This document shows, piece by piece, positions 1 through 8,100 of a DNA stretch of 64,000 nucleotides (position 1 is its first letter; every line of letters starts with the position of its first letter). The DNA lies in assembly GCA_900541505.1 (NCBI GenBank), contig UQKK01000018.1:3702-67701 (forward strand), read 5' to 3'. Under the pieces are notes generated by a model. It saw only the letters and a program-made list of their open reading frames with translations. It had not been told where the DNA came from and searched no databases. The position numbers and the translations under genes are program-made. Source of the stretch: an uncultured Ruminococcus sp. (GTDB taxonomy: Bacteria; Bacillota; Clostridia; Lachnospirales; Lachnospiraceae).

Positions 1-795
1 TGTTTCTTTATCCTCCGTTTTTACATAGAAGCAGACTTTTCCTGTATTTGCAATGGCATTTGCCTTTCCCTGCACATCCATCTCACCCGTCCTCGCGGAG
101 GTACTCTTCAGCGCGTAGCACAGTCTGCCCAGCAGCACAATGGAATTTCCCAGACCTTTACCGATATTGATTCCCGAATGTCCGCCTGCCAGCTCACGGA
201 TGTTCACCGTCAGCGGGATTCTCTCATCAGTCAGCACTTCTTTTTCCAGGTTCCAAATCATGCGGCAGCGCAGTCCTCCCGCGCAGCTCGTATAGAAAAC
301 TCCTTCTTCCTCGGAATCGAGATTGATAAAGCGGGTTCCCTTCAGCGAGGATACGTCAAGATGGTCCGCGCCAATTAATCCGGTCTCCTCCTGTACGGTA
401 AAGATAACCTCCAAATCCGGGTGTTCTAACTCTTTACTGTCCAGGATTGCCAGACAATATGCCACCGCAATCCCGTTATCCGCGCCCAGAGAAGTTCCTT
501 CCGCAAAATAGTATCCATCGTCCTCTTTGACTTCGATGCCGTCCTCATAACGGTGACTGCTGTCCTCATCCTTTACATAGACCATATCCAGATGCCCCTG
601 CAGTATGACAGGCTCTGCTCCCTTCACTGTCCCCGGCTTACGGATGATAATATTGCCGATATCATCCCTGTAAACAGAAAGCCCCCGCTCTCTGGCAAAG
701 GACTCGATATAATCCCCGACTGCCTTCTCATCCCCTGAAGCTCTGGGAATGGAACACACCTTTCTAAAATAAGAAATCACTTTCTCTACATCCAT
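1..795 (-). CDS. pepD: Aminoacyl-histidine dipeptidase PepD (M20C), 3' end off window
   Basis: A continuous frame starts at ATG 795 and runs off the left edge, giving 265 residues of a protein that is usually about 480. Metallopeptidase family M20 motifs are visible: QGHLDMV with the first metal-binding His-Asp, LGADNGI with the bridging Asp, and QEETGL with the catalytic Glu-Glu pair. This set is typical of the M20C (PepD, Xaa-His dipeptidase) branch, a cytosolic dizinc enzyme that cleaves short peptides. It is the last visible gene of a leftward operon with a split OPT peptide transporter just upstream (gap about 70 nt), which fits intracellular hydrolysis of imported di- or tripeptides. 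The C-terminal half is outside the window, so completeness cannot be judged. Confidence 0.88.
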   Translation of the reverse strand, partial: MDVEKVISYFRKVCSIPRASGDEKAVGDYIESFARERGLSVYRDDIGNIIIRKPGTVKGAEPVILQGHLDMVYVKDEDSSHRYEDGIEVKEDDGYYFAEGTSLGADNGIAVAYCLAILDSKELEHPDLEVIFTVQEETGLIGADHLDVSSLKGTRFINLDSEEEGVFYTSCAGGLRCRMIWNLEKEVLTDERIPLTVNIRELAGGHSGINIGKGLGNSIVLLGRLCYALKSTSARTGEMDVQGKANAIANTGKVCFYVKTEDKET

Positions 796-863
796 CACTC
801 TTTCTCTCCTTTCAGCTCAGCAGGCGGGGTCTCTATGCCCTGCCTGCCCTATCGCCCTGCGTT

Positions 864-1121
864 TTAAATAAACATTTTGATAAGCCCAGAGAAGAAGCTG
901 TACAGCCCGTCTCCGGCGATAAGTCCCGCATCACGGCAGTTCATAAATTCATCGCCGATAATCTTGCGGATGACAACTGCCACGACCACACAAATACCAT
1001 AAATTGGGTTATTAATGAGAAGCCCTGTCGCGAACAGAATACCGAACATATACTTTCTTCCGATGAACTGGAGGATTGCACCCGGAATCGCCCAGATTGC
1101 CAGTTCTTTTACAAGAGCCAT
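864..1121 (-). CDS. C-terminal piece of split OPT-family transporter
   Basis: An 85-residue hydrophobic protein that reads as the missing C-terminus of the OPT transporter encoded immediately upstream. It carries two or three membrane segments and conserved-looking text such as GRKYMFGILFATGLL and ends with a short amphipathic tail. Its ATG lies 13 nt inside the end of the upstream frame, in another register, and a weak purine-rich stretch (AGAGGCGGG) stands in front of it. Together the pieces make about 533 residues, close to a normal OPT protein. Either the transporter is naturally made as two coupled polypeptides or there is a single frameshift (true mutation or sequencing error). I cannot decide from one sequence. 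Confidence 0.6.
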   Translation of the reverse strand: MALVKELAIWAIPGAILQFIGRKYMFGILFATGLLINNPIYGICVVVAVVIRKIIGDEFMNCRDAGLIAGDGLYSFFSGLIKMFI

Positions 1122-2455
1122 ATTTGTCCCGCCTCTGCAGCCGTTGCGAACAGATTGCTGGTGGCCGGAATCAATCCATCTTTCATTGTCATCTCCGCAA
1201 AGAAGATAACCACGATAACACCGATGACAGCGCCCAACATCTCAATATATACCTGCTGCTTTCTGCCGTAGACTTCATGTTCTTTATTCTTACTCTTCCC
1301 GCGCAGTATCCAGCCTGTCTTTAAATCATAGCCCATATCGGCAAAACACGGTCCCACCGCACAGATATATCCCGTCATGACAGCCACTGCGACCGGCTCA
1401 AATCCCAACACAACACCGATGGTCATGAAAATGGTCGTCACCGCGAAGCCGGGGAACCATCCCGAATACATAGCTGCCTTTCCGATAATAATCATGGAAG
1501 CCACCGAAGAAAACGCTGTCCATATAATCCACACAATGAGAGTTCCCGCAGACATTCCAGTAAAAATACCGCAGATAATTCCTGTGACAACACCGCCGCC
1601 CACATGTGAGAGCATGGCGATGATGAGTGTCTTCTTCGTCTTTGTCGCCGATACAGTGAGTCCTTCTTCCTTCTCCTGTTTCTCAGTCTCCGCCCGTCTT
1701 TTCTTGGAAGAGTTCTGATAGATAGAGTAAATGGACTGGCAGAGGGCAACAATTCCCGCGCCCACCATGACGCCCTGTGGAATGTTGGTAGCTCCTAAGT
1801 CAAAGCCTGTCAGCGGCTGTATATAGCCGCGGATGAGCAGACCGATTCCCAGTCCCATCATGGAAACGATGTTCGCGATGAACACAATACCGACTGCTCC
1901 CACCGGAAGCTTTACAATGCTTCCCAGGATTCCCACAACGATACCCTGGATAACCCTCTTTGCCTTCTCGCCGCCTTCATCTCCCGCCTCAATGACTTCG
2001 GCCGTCGCCACACCGGGCGCCCACGCTTCCTTTGCCGGGAACAGCGGGGAATCAAAGAGCGCCCCGACTGTATACACAGAGACAACGGTTCCGAAGATGG
2101 TACCGATTGCCATGGGGAGGATTACCTTTGTCTCTCCCATCACATACAGGACAGCCACCGCCACAAACGCGCAGTTGGCGGCAGAAAATCCCGCGCCTGA
2201 CACAATCGTCTGAATATAGTTCTGGCGTTCTTTATTCTTAAAGTTGCTGAACATCGTCACCGGTATCCTGCCTATCAACATGGCAAATACCGCGCCCAAA
2301 ATGGAGGTATTCGCGGACACCCCGACTTTTCCCATAATCTGCATGCAGATGATACCTGACAAAACTGCCAGGAGAGAGCCGAAAATAATCGTCATCGGCT
2401 CTGAACATTTTATTTTTTCAAATGTTGAAGTTGTGTTTGTATTATTATCCTTCAT
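1109..2455 (-). CDS. OPT/YSL-family oligopeptide transporter, main part
   Basis: Hydrophobic protein of 448 residues from the ATG at 2455, preceded by AAAGGAG at good spacing; the longest frame begins six codons earlier at 2473. It has about ten membrane segments rich in Gly and Ile, with the GAGFSAANCAF and ADMGYDLKTGW stretches typical of the OPT (oligopeptide transporter) superfamily, proton-coupled importers of peptides or metal-chelate compounds. The frame stops after a Gly-Gln-Ile-Trp-Leu-Leu end where family members continue for roughly another 85 residues; that continuation is present in the next frame (864-1121). It sits between two M29-like enzymes and PepD in one operon, suggesting a peptide or peptide-like substrate. 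Confidence 0.8.
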   Translation of the reverse strand: MKDNNTNTTSTFEKIKCSEPMTIIFGSLLAVLSGIICMQIMGKVGVSANTSILGAVFAMLIGRIPVTMFSNFKNKERQNYIQTIVSGAGFSAANCAFVAVAVLYVMGETKVILPMAIGTIFGTVVSVYTVGALFDSPLFPAKEAWAPGVATAEVIEAGDEGGEKAKRVIQGIVVGILGSIVKLPVGAVGIVFIANIVSMMGLGIGLLIRGYIQPLTGFDLGATNIPQGVMVGAGIVALCQSIYSIYQNSSKKRRAETEKQEKEEGLTVSATKTKKTLIIAMLSHVGGGVVTGIICGIFTGMSAGTLIVWIIWTAFSSVASMIIIGKAAMYSGWFPGFAVTTIFMTIGVVLGFEPVAVAVMTGYICAVGPCFADMGYDLKTGWILRGKSKNKEHEVYGRKQQVYIEMLGAVIGVIVVIFFAEMTMKDGLIPATSNLFATAAEAGQIWLL

Positions 2456-2534
2456 TCTTTCTCCTTTTCTCATTCCCCGAGAAAAAAGAGCGCCCGCTTA
2501 AGAAATCGCAGGCACTCTCTTTCCTTCCTATATC

Positions 2535-3599
2535 TTAGTATCCCGCCATTCCCATCTTCTTGCAGATTGCCGCAAGTTCCGGGTCTACATATTTTCCGTT
2601 CTCCTCAATGGTCTTGCCGTCCAGTATGATGGATGGCTTGGATACCACACCGTCTGTATGGGATGCGGCTGTCCAGTAGCTTCCTCTTATCATCTTGCCC
2701 TGGCTTCCGATACCAAATTCCATACAGCCGAAGATTCTCTCGTCTTCCACAATCCTTCCCGTTGCCTTTGATACTCCCGGGTTGAATCCCAGTGAGTAGT
2801 GCGCCAGGCGGAACATATTCGGGTCATCGAAGGACTTCAGCCAAGCCTCGAAACGCTCTGCCTCCTTTCCTCCCTCAATCTTTGTCACACGTCCGTTTTC
2901 CAGTGTCAGTTTCACAGGCTCTGAGAGGATTCCCATGTCTGTGGGCGGGAAGATTGCCGCGTCAAATACCAGTGTTCCGTTGATGGTCTCCTCAATCGGG
3001 CACCAGCTAATCTGTCCGCACATCATGAACGGATAGCCTTTAAATGTCGCAAGCTGTCCGGAATGGCGCACCTTTCTGCCCTCATTTCTCGCTGTCAGAT
3101 ATGTACCATTGTCATCCTTGATGATGATTTCATTTCCGGCTTCCATCTTCGCTTTGAGCGCCTCGCCCAGCTCTACAACGCCTGCCACATCTACTTTTCC
3201 GATGCAGTTTACAATCATCGTCACATCCATACCGGTCAGGTTGATGTAACGGCAGCCAAAATCAATAGCTTTTCTCCAGGATTCACACAGCATGATGGAG
3301 GCATAAGAAAGCTCAATCCACACATCCGCCACTGCCACCGCGTTTCCGAGGGGCGCCACAGGCTCCGCGTACGCCGCATCCGTTGTCGGGCAGTATACAA
3401 GCACCGGGTTTGCTCCTACGATATACGCCGCGTTCATAATAGCGTCCAGCACTCTCTTATCCGTGGAGGTATCTCCTGTCACGACCACATTTTCTCCCGG
3501 TTCCACGAGCATCACTTCTTTAACAAGCTTATACGCTGCCTTACTCACCTCGTAGGACAGATACTCCGGTGTCATTTCAATTCCGATAGGGTATTCCAT
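2535..3599 (-). CDS. M29/NicX-like metalloenzyme, paralogue 1
   Basis: A 354-residue cytosolic protein with a strong Shine-Dalgarno (AAAGGAGG). It belongs to the family that unites M29 aminopeptidases (AmpS) and 2,5-dihydroxypyridine dioxygenase NicX. Candidate metal ligands are His267 (LAHYSLGF) and His314/Asp316 (SHTDGVV), at nearly the same positions as the iron ligands I recall for NicX; a conserved acidic EDERIFG stretch lies around 285-291. Its downstream-in-sequence neighbour at 3701 is a clear paralogue. An oxygen-dependent NicX reaction is unlikely in an anaerobe, so a hydrolytic role (peptide bond or ring amide) is more plausible. Substrate unknown; the nearby NCS1 permease and nitrilase point to a small N-containing compound. 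Confidence 0.75.
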   Translation of the reverse strand: MEYPIGIEMTPEYLSYEVSKAAYKLVKEVMLVEPGENVVVTGDTSTDKRVLDAIMNAAYIVGANPVLVYCPTTDAAYAEPVAPLGNAVAVADVWIELSYASIMLCESWRKAIDFGCRYINLTGMDVTMIVNCIGKVDVAGVVELGEALKAKMEAGNEIIIKDDNGTYLTARNEGRKVRHSGQLATFKGYPFMMCGQISWCPIEETINGTLVFDAAIFPPTDMGILSEPVKLTLENGRVTKIEGGKEAERFEAWLKSFDDPNMFRLAHYSLGFNPGVSKATGRIVEDERIFGCMEFGIGSQGKMIRGSYWTAASHTDGVVSKPSIILDGKTIEENGKYVDPELAAICKKMGMAGY

Positions 3600-3700
3600 A
3601 CTAAAATCCTCCTTTATATTAAATTATTTTTTCCCTTTCTTTATGTCTCTTAAAGAAACACGGATGAAGGGGTTTCCTTCCGTCTTTCTTTATGCCTTAT

Positions 3701-4780
3701 TTATTCGTCCGGCTCGCCGTATTCCGGGATTCCCAGCTTCTGGCAGTATTTCACACATTCCGCCTCTTTATAGATGCCGTTCTCCTCGATAACTTCCCCG
3801 TCCAGGATGATGGTCGGTTTGGATACCACGCCGTCCGTGTGTGCCGCCGCATCCCAGAAAGCCCCGTTCAAGCTGGCTCCCTGGCTTCCGATGCCAAATT
3901 CGATACAGCCGAAGATTCTCTCATCTTCTACAATCCTTCCCGTCGCTTTGCGCACGCCGGGGTTAAATCCTATGGAATAGTGTGCCAGACGGTACATGTT
4001 CGGGTCATTGAAAGAAGCCAGCCAGTTTTTGAAAATCTGCGCCTGCGCGCCGCCCTCTATATTCGTAACCCTTCCCTCGTGGAAGGTCACTTTTATTCCT
4101 TCATTTAAAATGCCAATCTCCGCCGGAGGGAACAGAGCCGCATCAAATACAATAGTCCCTTCTATCGTCTCCTCCACCGGGCACCAGCTCACCTGTCCGC
4201 CCAGCATAATCGGATATCCCTTCTTTGTCGCGAGCTGACCGGAGTGTTTGACCTTTCTTCCCCGGTTGTACGCCTTCAAATCCGTGCCGTTGGCATCCCG
4301 AATGATGACCTCATCCGCGCGCTGTACTCTGGCAGTCAGATATTCTCCAAACTCCACGACCATACCGTAGTTTATCTTCCCCACGGTGTTTACCAGCATA
4401 ATCGTATCCATGCCGCACAGACAGGTATACCTTGCGCCGTTGGCAATGGCTTTCTGGAAACAGGGGGAGTGCATCACACAGTAATAAGCGAACTCAATCC
4501 ACACATCCGCCGCTGCCACCGCATTTGCTACCGGCAGGGACGGCTCCTCAAATGCCTTTCCTGTTGTAGGGTACTTAATCAGCACCGGAAACGCACCGAT
4601 TGTATACGCCGCGTTCATGGCAGCCTCCACCACACGCATATCTGTGGAGGTATCTGCGGTAATCACGACATTCTCGCCCTTTTTTACCAGCATGACATCG
4701 CGCACCAGCTTCATTGCTGCCGCCTGCACTTCATATGAGAGATAACCTTCCGTCATCTCAATGCCAATTGGATATTCCAT
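3701..4780 (-). CDS. M29/NicX-like metalloenzyme, paralogue 2
   Basis: A 359-residue paralogue of the protein at 2535-3599; both begin MEYPIGIEMT and share long identical blocks (KATGRIVEDERIFGC, HTDGVVSKP, FNDPN/FDDPN). The longest open frame begins nine codons earlier, but AGGAAGGG stands just before the ATG at 4780 and this start aligns with the paralogue. The His..His-Thr-Asp metal-ligand set is preserved, so both copies should be active. The tandem pair may form a hetero-oligomer or act on two related substrates. It follows the NCS1 permease gene by 30 nt in the same operon. Confidence 0.75.
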   Translation of the reverse strand: MEYPIGIEMTEGYLSYEVQAAAMKLVRDVMLVKKGENVVITADTSTDMRVVEAAMNAAYTIGAFPVLIKYPTTGKAFEEPSLPVANAVAAADVWIEFAYYCVMHSPCFQKAIANGARYTCLCGMDTIMLVNTVGKINYGMVVEFGEYLTARVQRADEVIIRDANGTDLKAYNRGRKVKHSGQLATKKGYPIMLGGQVSWCPVEETIEGTIVFDAALFPPAEIGILNEGIKVTFHEGRVTNIEGGAQAQIFKNWLASFNDPNMYRLAHYSIGFNPGVRKATGRIVEDERIFGCIEFGIGSQGASLNGAFWDAAAHTDGVVSKPTIILDGEVIEENGIYKEAECVKYCQKLGIPEYGEPDE

Positions 4781-4809
4781 GTTCACCCTTCCTTTCTTAA
4801 ATATCACAT

Positions 4810-6126
4810 TTAAAACATACCTTCTGTAAATTTATCCGGCGCTGCCTTCGCCTTAAGCTTCATACCCAGATAATACACAATTCCTGTAATCAGAAGTGAC
4901 TGCAGCGGCGGGATTCCCACACTCACCACGTATGTTGTCACATAGCCCACTGCCGCACCTACAACCATGGCAATCGTAGCTACAAAGTTCCATCCCAGCT
5001 TATCTTCCCATTTTTCCTTTCTGGCAAAGAAATCGACAAACATCACGCCCGCGATTGCCGGATACAAAAGCGCCGCCAGGTTCAAAAGGTCTGTAAAGTG
5101 GTCCAGCATACCCCAGAGGGAAAGAAGGATGGAGAGAATCGTAGCGCCAAGTGTTACCATGGCTCTGCCCTTTCCGGTTTTCACATTCAGGATGTTGGAG
5201 AAAGACAATCCCATCGTATAATTGTTGACAAGCTGACTCGTCCAGGAAGCAAGCCAAAGCACAAGGAATCCCCAGATTGGGAAGCCAAGCTGCTGCATGA
5301 CTGCCACAATATCCGCTGTCCCATTTCCTGCTGCCATGATACCGCCGATGAATACGAGCGGGATTCCGATGGCAATGATTCCCAGAGGAATCAGGATATT
5401 GTCTTTCCACTTCGGTTTCGCGTATCTGGTGTAATCCGCTGAGATGACAAACTGTGATACATTCATGCCGAGCAATGTCGTGACACCCGCGGCAAAGGTC
5501 ATCTCACCGCTTCCCTGATAACTCATGATGTGGGACCATCCCACATTTTTCAGTGCCAGGTAAATCCCTACAACACACAGCAAAAGTCCGCAGGGAACTG
5601 CCAGATAGTCCGTCCACTTCATGGAGGAATATCCTATAATAGCCGGAACAGCGAAAAGCACGCCCACGATAATGGTCACAATCGCCCACGGTACTTTCTC
5701 CACCTCATAGTTGATACCCAGGATAACACACAGCGCATTGCCTGTCACCGAAGTCTGGATTGCCCACCATCCCATACTGATAACACCGATGACCAGCGCG
5801 ATGATGAATTTTGCCTGCTTATCCCCAAATCCCTGTCTGGCGATAACCGAGGAAGAAAGTCCTGTCTTCGCTCCCATGTAACCACTGATAGTATTTCCAC
5901 CCCATGTCAGAATCAGGAAGGTAAACAAGACAACCGGTATCATTCCCTTCAATCCAAAAGCTCCAATCAGTGTCGCCCCAATCATCAGGACAGACACACT
6001 AAACTCCAGCCCGCCAAATACGACTGCCGGAGCCACCCACTTTTCTCTCTGCTCCAGCGGTATGGGTGTCATCGGCTCATCTGCCGCCACTGCTCCTTCA
6101 CTTTTCATTGGTTTCTCATCAAACAT
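4810..6126 (-). CDS. NCS1-family permease (CodB/allantoin-type)
   Basis: An integral membrane protein of 438 residues with about twelve hydrophobic segments, starting at the ATG at 6126 behind AGGAGG; an in-frame ATG at 6150 has no ribosome site. The N-terminal half shows the NCS1 signature region (GGNTISGYMGAKTGL, SSSVIARQGFG, MGWWAIQ), and VSQFVISADYTRYAKP follows in the middle. NCS1 transporters import cytosine, allantoin, hydantoins, pyridoxine or similar heterocycles with Na+ or H+. Placement between a nitrilase-family gene and two NicX/M29-like genes suggests it brings in the compound that these enzymes break down. The exact substrate cannot be read from the sequence. Confidence 0.85.
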   Translation of the reverse strand: MFDEKPMKSEGAVAADEPMTPIPLEQREKWVAPAVVFGGLEFSVSVLMIGATLIGAFGLKGMIPVVLFTFLILTWGGNTISGYMGAKTGLSSSVIARQGFGDKQAKFIIALVIGVISMGWWAIQTSVTGNALCVILGINYEVEKVPWAIVTIIVGVLFAVPAIIGYSSMKWTDYLAVPCGLLLCVVGIYLALKNVGWSHIMSYQGSGEMTFAAGVTTLLGMNVSQFVISADYTRYAKPKWKDNILIPLGIIAIGIPLVFIGGIMAAGNGTADIVAVMQQLGFPIWGFLVLWLASWTSQLVNNYTMGLSFSNILNVKTGKGRAMVTLGATILSILLSLWGMLDHFTDLLNLAALLYPAIAGVMFVDFFARKEKWEDKLGWNFVATIAMVVGAAVGYVTTYVVSVGIPPLQSLLITGIVYYLGMKLKAKAAPDKFTEGMF

Positions 6127-6175
6127 AAAAAGCCTCCTCTCTTCATGCACACCGCATACTGCTTACGTATGCACT

Positions 6176-6946
6176 TTACTCTCCTTTTATTTTCTCATAG
6201 ATGTCCGGCTGCTTCATCCGCCTCCAAGGAATCCCTTCCCTTGCTTTTCCAAGCGCCTCCTCTATAAGTGTCGCTTCTCCATATGCCTCTTCTGTCGTCC
6301 CAAGGCGCAGCAGCACGCTCCCGTCCGGATTAGATACGGTAGAATTGCCGCAGTATTTTTCATCCCCGCAGGCGCGGTTGACTGCCACAGTATACACCTG
6401 ATTCTCCGCAGCGCGTATACTTGCGCACCCGGAAAACAATGCCTCCCAGCCATATCCCCACGCACTGGGGTATATGATGACATCTGCTCCCTTATCGAGT
6501 GCCAGAGGAGTAGATATCTCCGCAAACCCCAAATCCGCGCAGATAAGCATACCTATCTTCCATCCTCTAAATTTCACCACAGTGAGCGCGGAACCTCTGT
6601 CAAAATAGTCGTTTTCCGAAGCCCAGAGGTGAATCTTCTTATATTCTCCCAGCAGCTTCCCCGTCTCATCCCACAGACAGACAACATCATAATACTTCCC
6701 GTTCTCCTGCGCCTGCACGCCCGCGAGGATTGGCTGTCTGTACTTTGCCGCCAGTTCTGCCACAAACGCTTTCTCATCCGTCCCTTTGCCCGCCTCGAAC
6801 TGGTATCCGCTGATGCACAGTTCCGGAAAACATAAAAGGTCTCTCCCATTTTGAGAATACTTTTTCACTTCCTGTTCAAAATGCACACAATTTTCCTCAA
6901 CCCGTCCTTCCAAAGCAGAAAATTGTACAATTCCCAGTTTTAACAT
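6176..6946 (-). CDS. Carbon-nitrogen hydrolase (nitrilase superfamily amidase)
   Basis: A 256-residue cytosolic enzyme starting at the ATG at 6946 behind GGAGGAG (an ATG six codons upstream is less likely). The Glu-Lys-Cys triad of the nitrilase superfamily is visible: Glu in FPELCISGYQ (about residue 41), Lys in EYKKIHLW (about 106), Cys in GMLICADLGF (about 139). The family hydrolyses amides, carbamoyl groups or nitriles; the length and motif style fit an amidase or carbamoylase rather than a true nitrilase. It is the first gene of the operon whose promoter faces the LysR gene at 7186, so it probably performs one step in the pathway supplied by the NCS1 permease. Confidence 0.85.
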   Translation of the reverse strand: MLKLGIVQFSALEGRVEENCVHFEQEVKKYSQNGRDLLCFPELCISGYQFEAGKGTDEKAFVAELAAKYRQPILAGVQAQENGKYYDVVCLWDETGKLLGEYKKIHLWASENDYFDRGSALTVVKFRGWKIGMLICADLGFAEISTPLALDKGADVIIYPSAWGYGWEALFSGCASIRAAENQVYTVAVNRACGDEKYCGNSTVSNPDGSVLLRLGTTEEAYGEATLIEEALGKAREGIPWRRMKQPDIYEKIKGE

Positions 6947-7007
6947 TTCTCCTCCATTCCGCATTTTTCACAAATAAGCCTATGTAAATTCATGCATATT
7001 TTCCTTG

Positions 7008-7036
7008 ATTATACCAAATTATTCTTCTAAAATGAA
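7008..7036 (-). promoter_or_regulatory. Promoter of the nitrilase-NCS1-M29-OPT-pepD operon
   Basis: On the minus strand a perfect TATAAT (7008-7013) is followed by a leader of about 55 nt to the start at 6946. A poor -35 (TTCATT, 7031-7036) lies 17 bp away, as expected for an activator-dependent promoter. The divergent LysR gene is the likely regulator. Confidence 0.55.
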
Positions 7037-7075
7037 ATCATATTATTTTATAGCCCTATAAGCTGTATTTATATG

Positions 7076-7131
7076 TTACTGTTCACTCGCAAGCTTGGTA
7101 CTAGCTGTCAAGCTACGCGCCAGTATGGTAA
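7076..7131. repeat. 56-bp imperfect inverted repeat in the LysR divergon
   Basis: The arms begin TTAC and end GTAA, and the central stem pairs CGCAAGCTTG with CAAGCTACGCG around an 11-nt loop. It may be a regulator-binding dyad or the remnant of a small hairpin element; its end resembles the TTACAGTTCA ends of the 162-bp element at 35661-35822, though the match is too short to prove kinship. Confidence 0.4.
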
Positions 7132-7185
7132 ATTGCAAGATTTATATCCGCCGGTTTTCCGGCATTTCAAGAAAGGAATTTTCCC

Positions 7186-8073
7186 ATGTTAGACTTAAAG
7201 CTCGCCACCTTTTTGACCCTCTGTGAGACGGGAAATTACACACAGACCGCGCGCCTGCTGGGCATTACCCAGCCCGCCGTGTCACAGCACATCAAATACT
7301 TGGAGAAATACTACAAAGCACGGCTCTTCTACTATGACAAGAAGCGGCAGCTTCATCTGACAGAAAAGGGAAATCTTTTGCGCTCCTTTGCGCAGACCAT
7401 CCGCTCCGATTCTCAGCTCATGCTCCAGCAGATGTCGGCTTCAGCGGAAGATACCGTGGAATTTAAGATTGGCACTGTGACAACTGCCGGAGAAGCTCTG
7501 GTGCCCCATATGATAGCGGAATATCTGAAAACATATCCTGATAAAAAAGTCAGTCTCTACCTGGGAGAGGCGGATTCTCTGCTCACCTGGCTTCAGGAAG
7601 GCAGAATCCAGTGCTGCCTGACCGATGCCTACTGTCCCTCGGATACATATGAGAGTCAGGAGCTCTTTGAGGTAGAGACTGTCTGTGTCTGTTCCCCGGA
7701 ACATCCACTGGCAGGCAAAACCGTGGATTTCCGGGAATTAAATGCCTACCGCCTGATTTTCCGGGAAAACGATACCAACTCCCACCGCAATCTCATGCGT
7801 ATCCTCCAGGCACACGACCAGGAGCCGGAAAGCTTTCGCTCCTATGTGGAGAGCGGTACCATCAACGCAGTGAAAAAGCTGGTCATGGAGGATATCGGCA
7901 TCTCCTTTATCTACCGCTTTGTGGTGCAGAAAAATCTGGATAACGGGACATTAAAACAGATTTATATCCACAACTTTTCATCCCGCAATATCTTCCGTTT
8001 CGCCTGGATGAAAGACAGCTTCTTTTCCCCCTCCAACCGGCAGTTTTTAGAGGTCGTAAAGAGTACCCTCTGA
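7186..8073 (+). CDS. LysR-type transcriptional regulator
   Basis: A 295-residue protein with the N-terminal winged helix-turn-helix of LysR regulators (residues about 5-60: TFLTLCETGNYTQTARLLGI then TQPAVSQHIKYLEK) and a C-terminal periplasmic-binding-like effector domain (about 90-290). It is divergent from the nitrilase/NCS1/M29 operon, the classic arrangement for a LysR activator of the neighbouring operon and repressor of itself. Its stop codon lies inside a hairpin shared with the converging gene at 8084. Confidence 0.9.
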   Translation: MLDLKLATFLTLCETGNYTQTARLLGITQPAVSQHIKYLEKYYKARLFYYDKKRQLHLTEKGNLLRSFAQTIRSDSQLMLQQMSASAEDTVEFKIGTVTTAGEALVPHMIAEYLKTYPDKKVSLYLGEADSLLTWLQEGRIQCCLTDAYCPSDTYESQELFEVETVCVCSPEHPLAGKTVDFRELNAYRLIFRENDTNSHRNLMRILQAHDQEPESFRSYVESGTINAVKKLVMEDIGISFIYRFVVQKNLDNGTLKQIYIHNFSSRNIFRFAWMKDSFFSPSNRQFLEVVKSTL

Positions 8074-8100
8074 CGTTTTTATGTCAGGGGTTCTTTTTCT
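8067..8100. terminator. Shared terminator between lysR and the PPDK-like gene
   Basis: CCTCTGAC (8067-8074) pairs with GTCAGGGG (8083-8090) around an 8-nt loop, followed by a T-rich run on the plus strand. Both converging genes have their stop codons inside this hairpin. The T tract on the minus side is weak. Confidence 0.65.

Noticed and set aside
2535..4780. 2,5-dihydroxypyridine dioxygenase (nicotinate degradation)
   Set aside because: The metal ligands fit, but no other nicotinate-pathway gene is present and the organism looks strictly anaerobic; only the family level is claimed.
5530..6267. 245-codon open frame on the plus strand
   Set aside because: It lies wholly opposite the permease and amidase genes and has no family motif; a shadow of their codon use.
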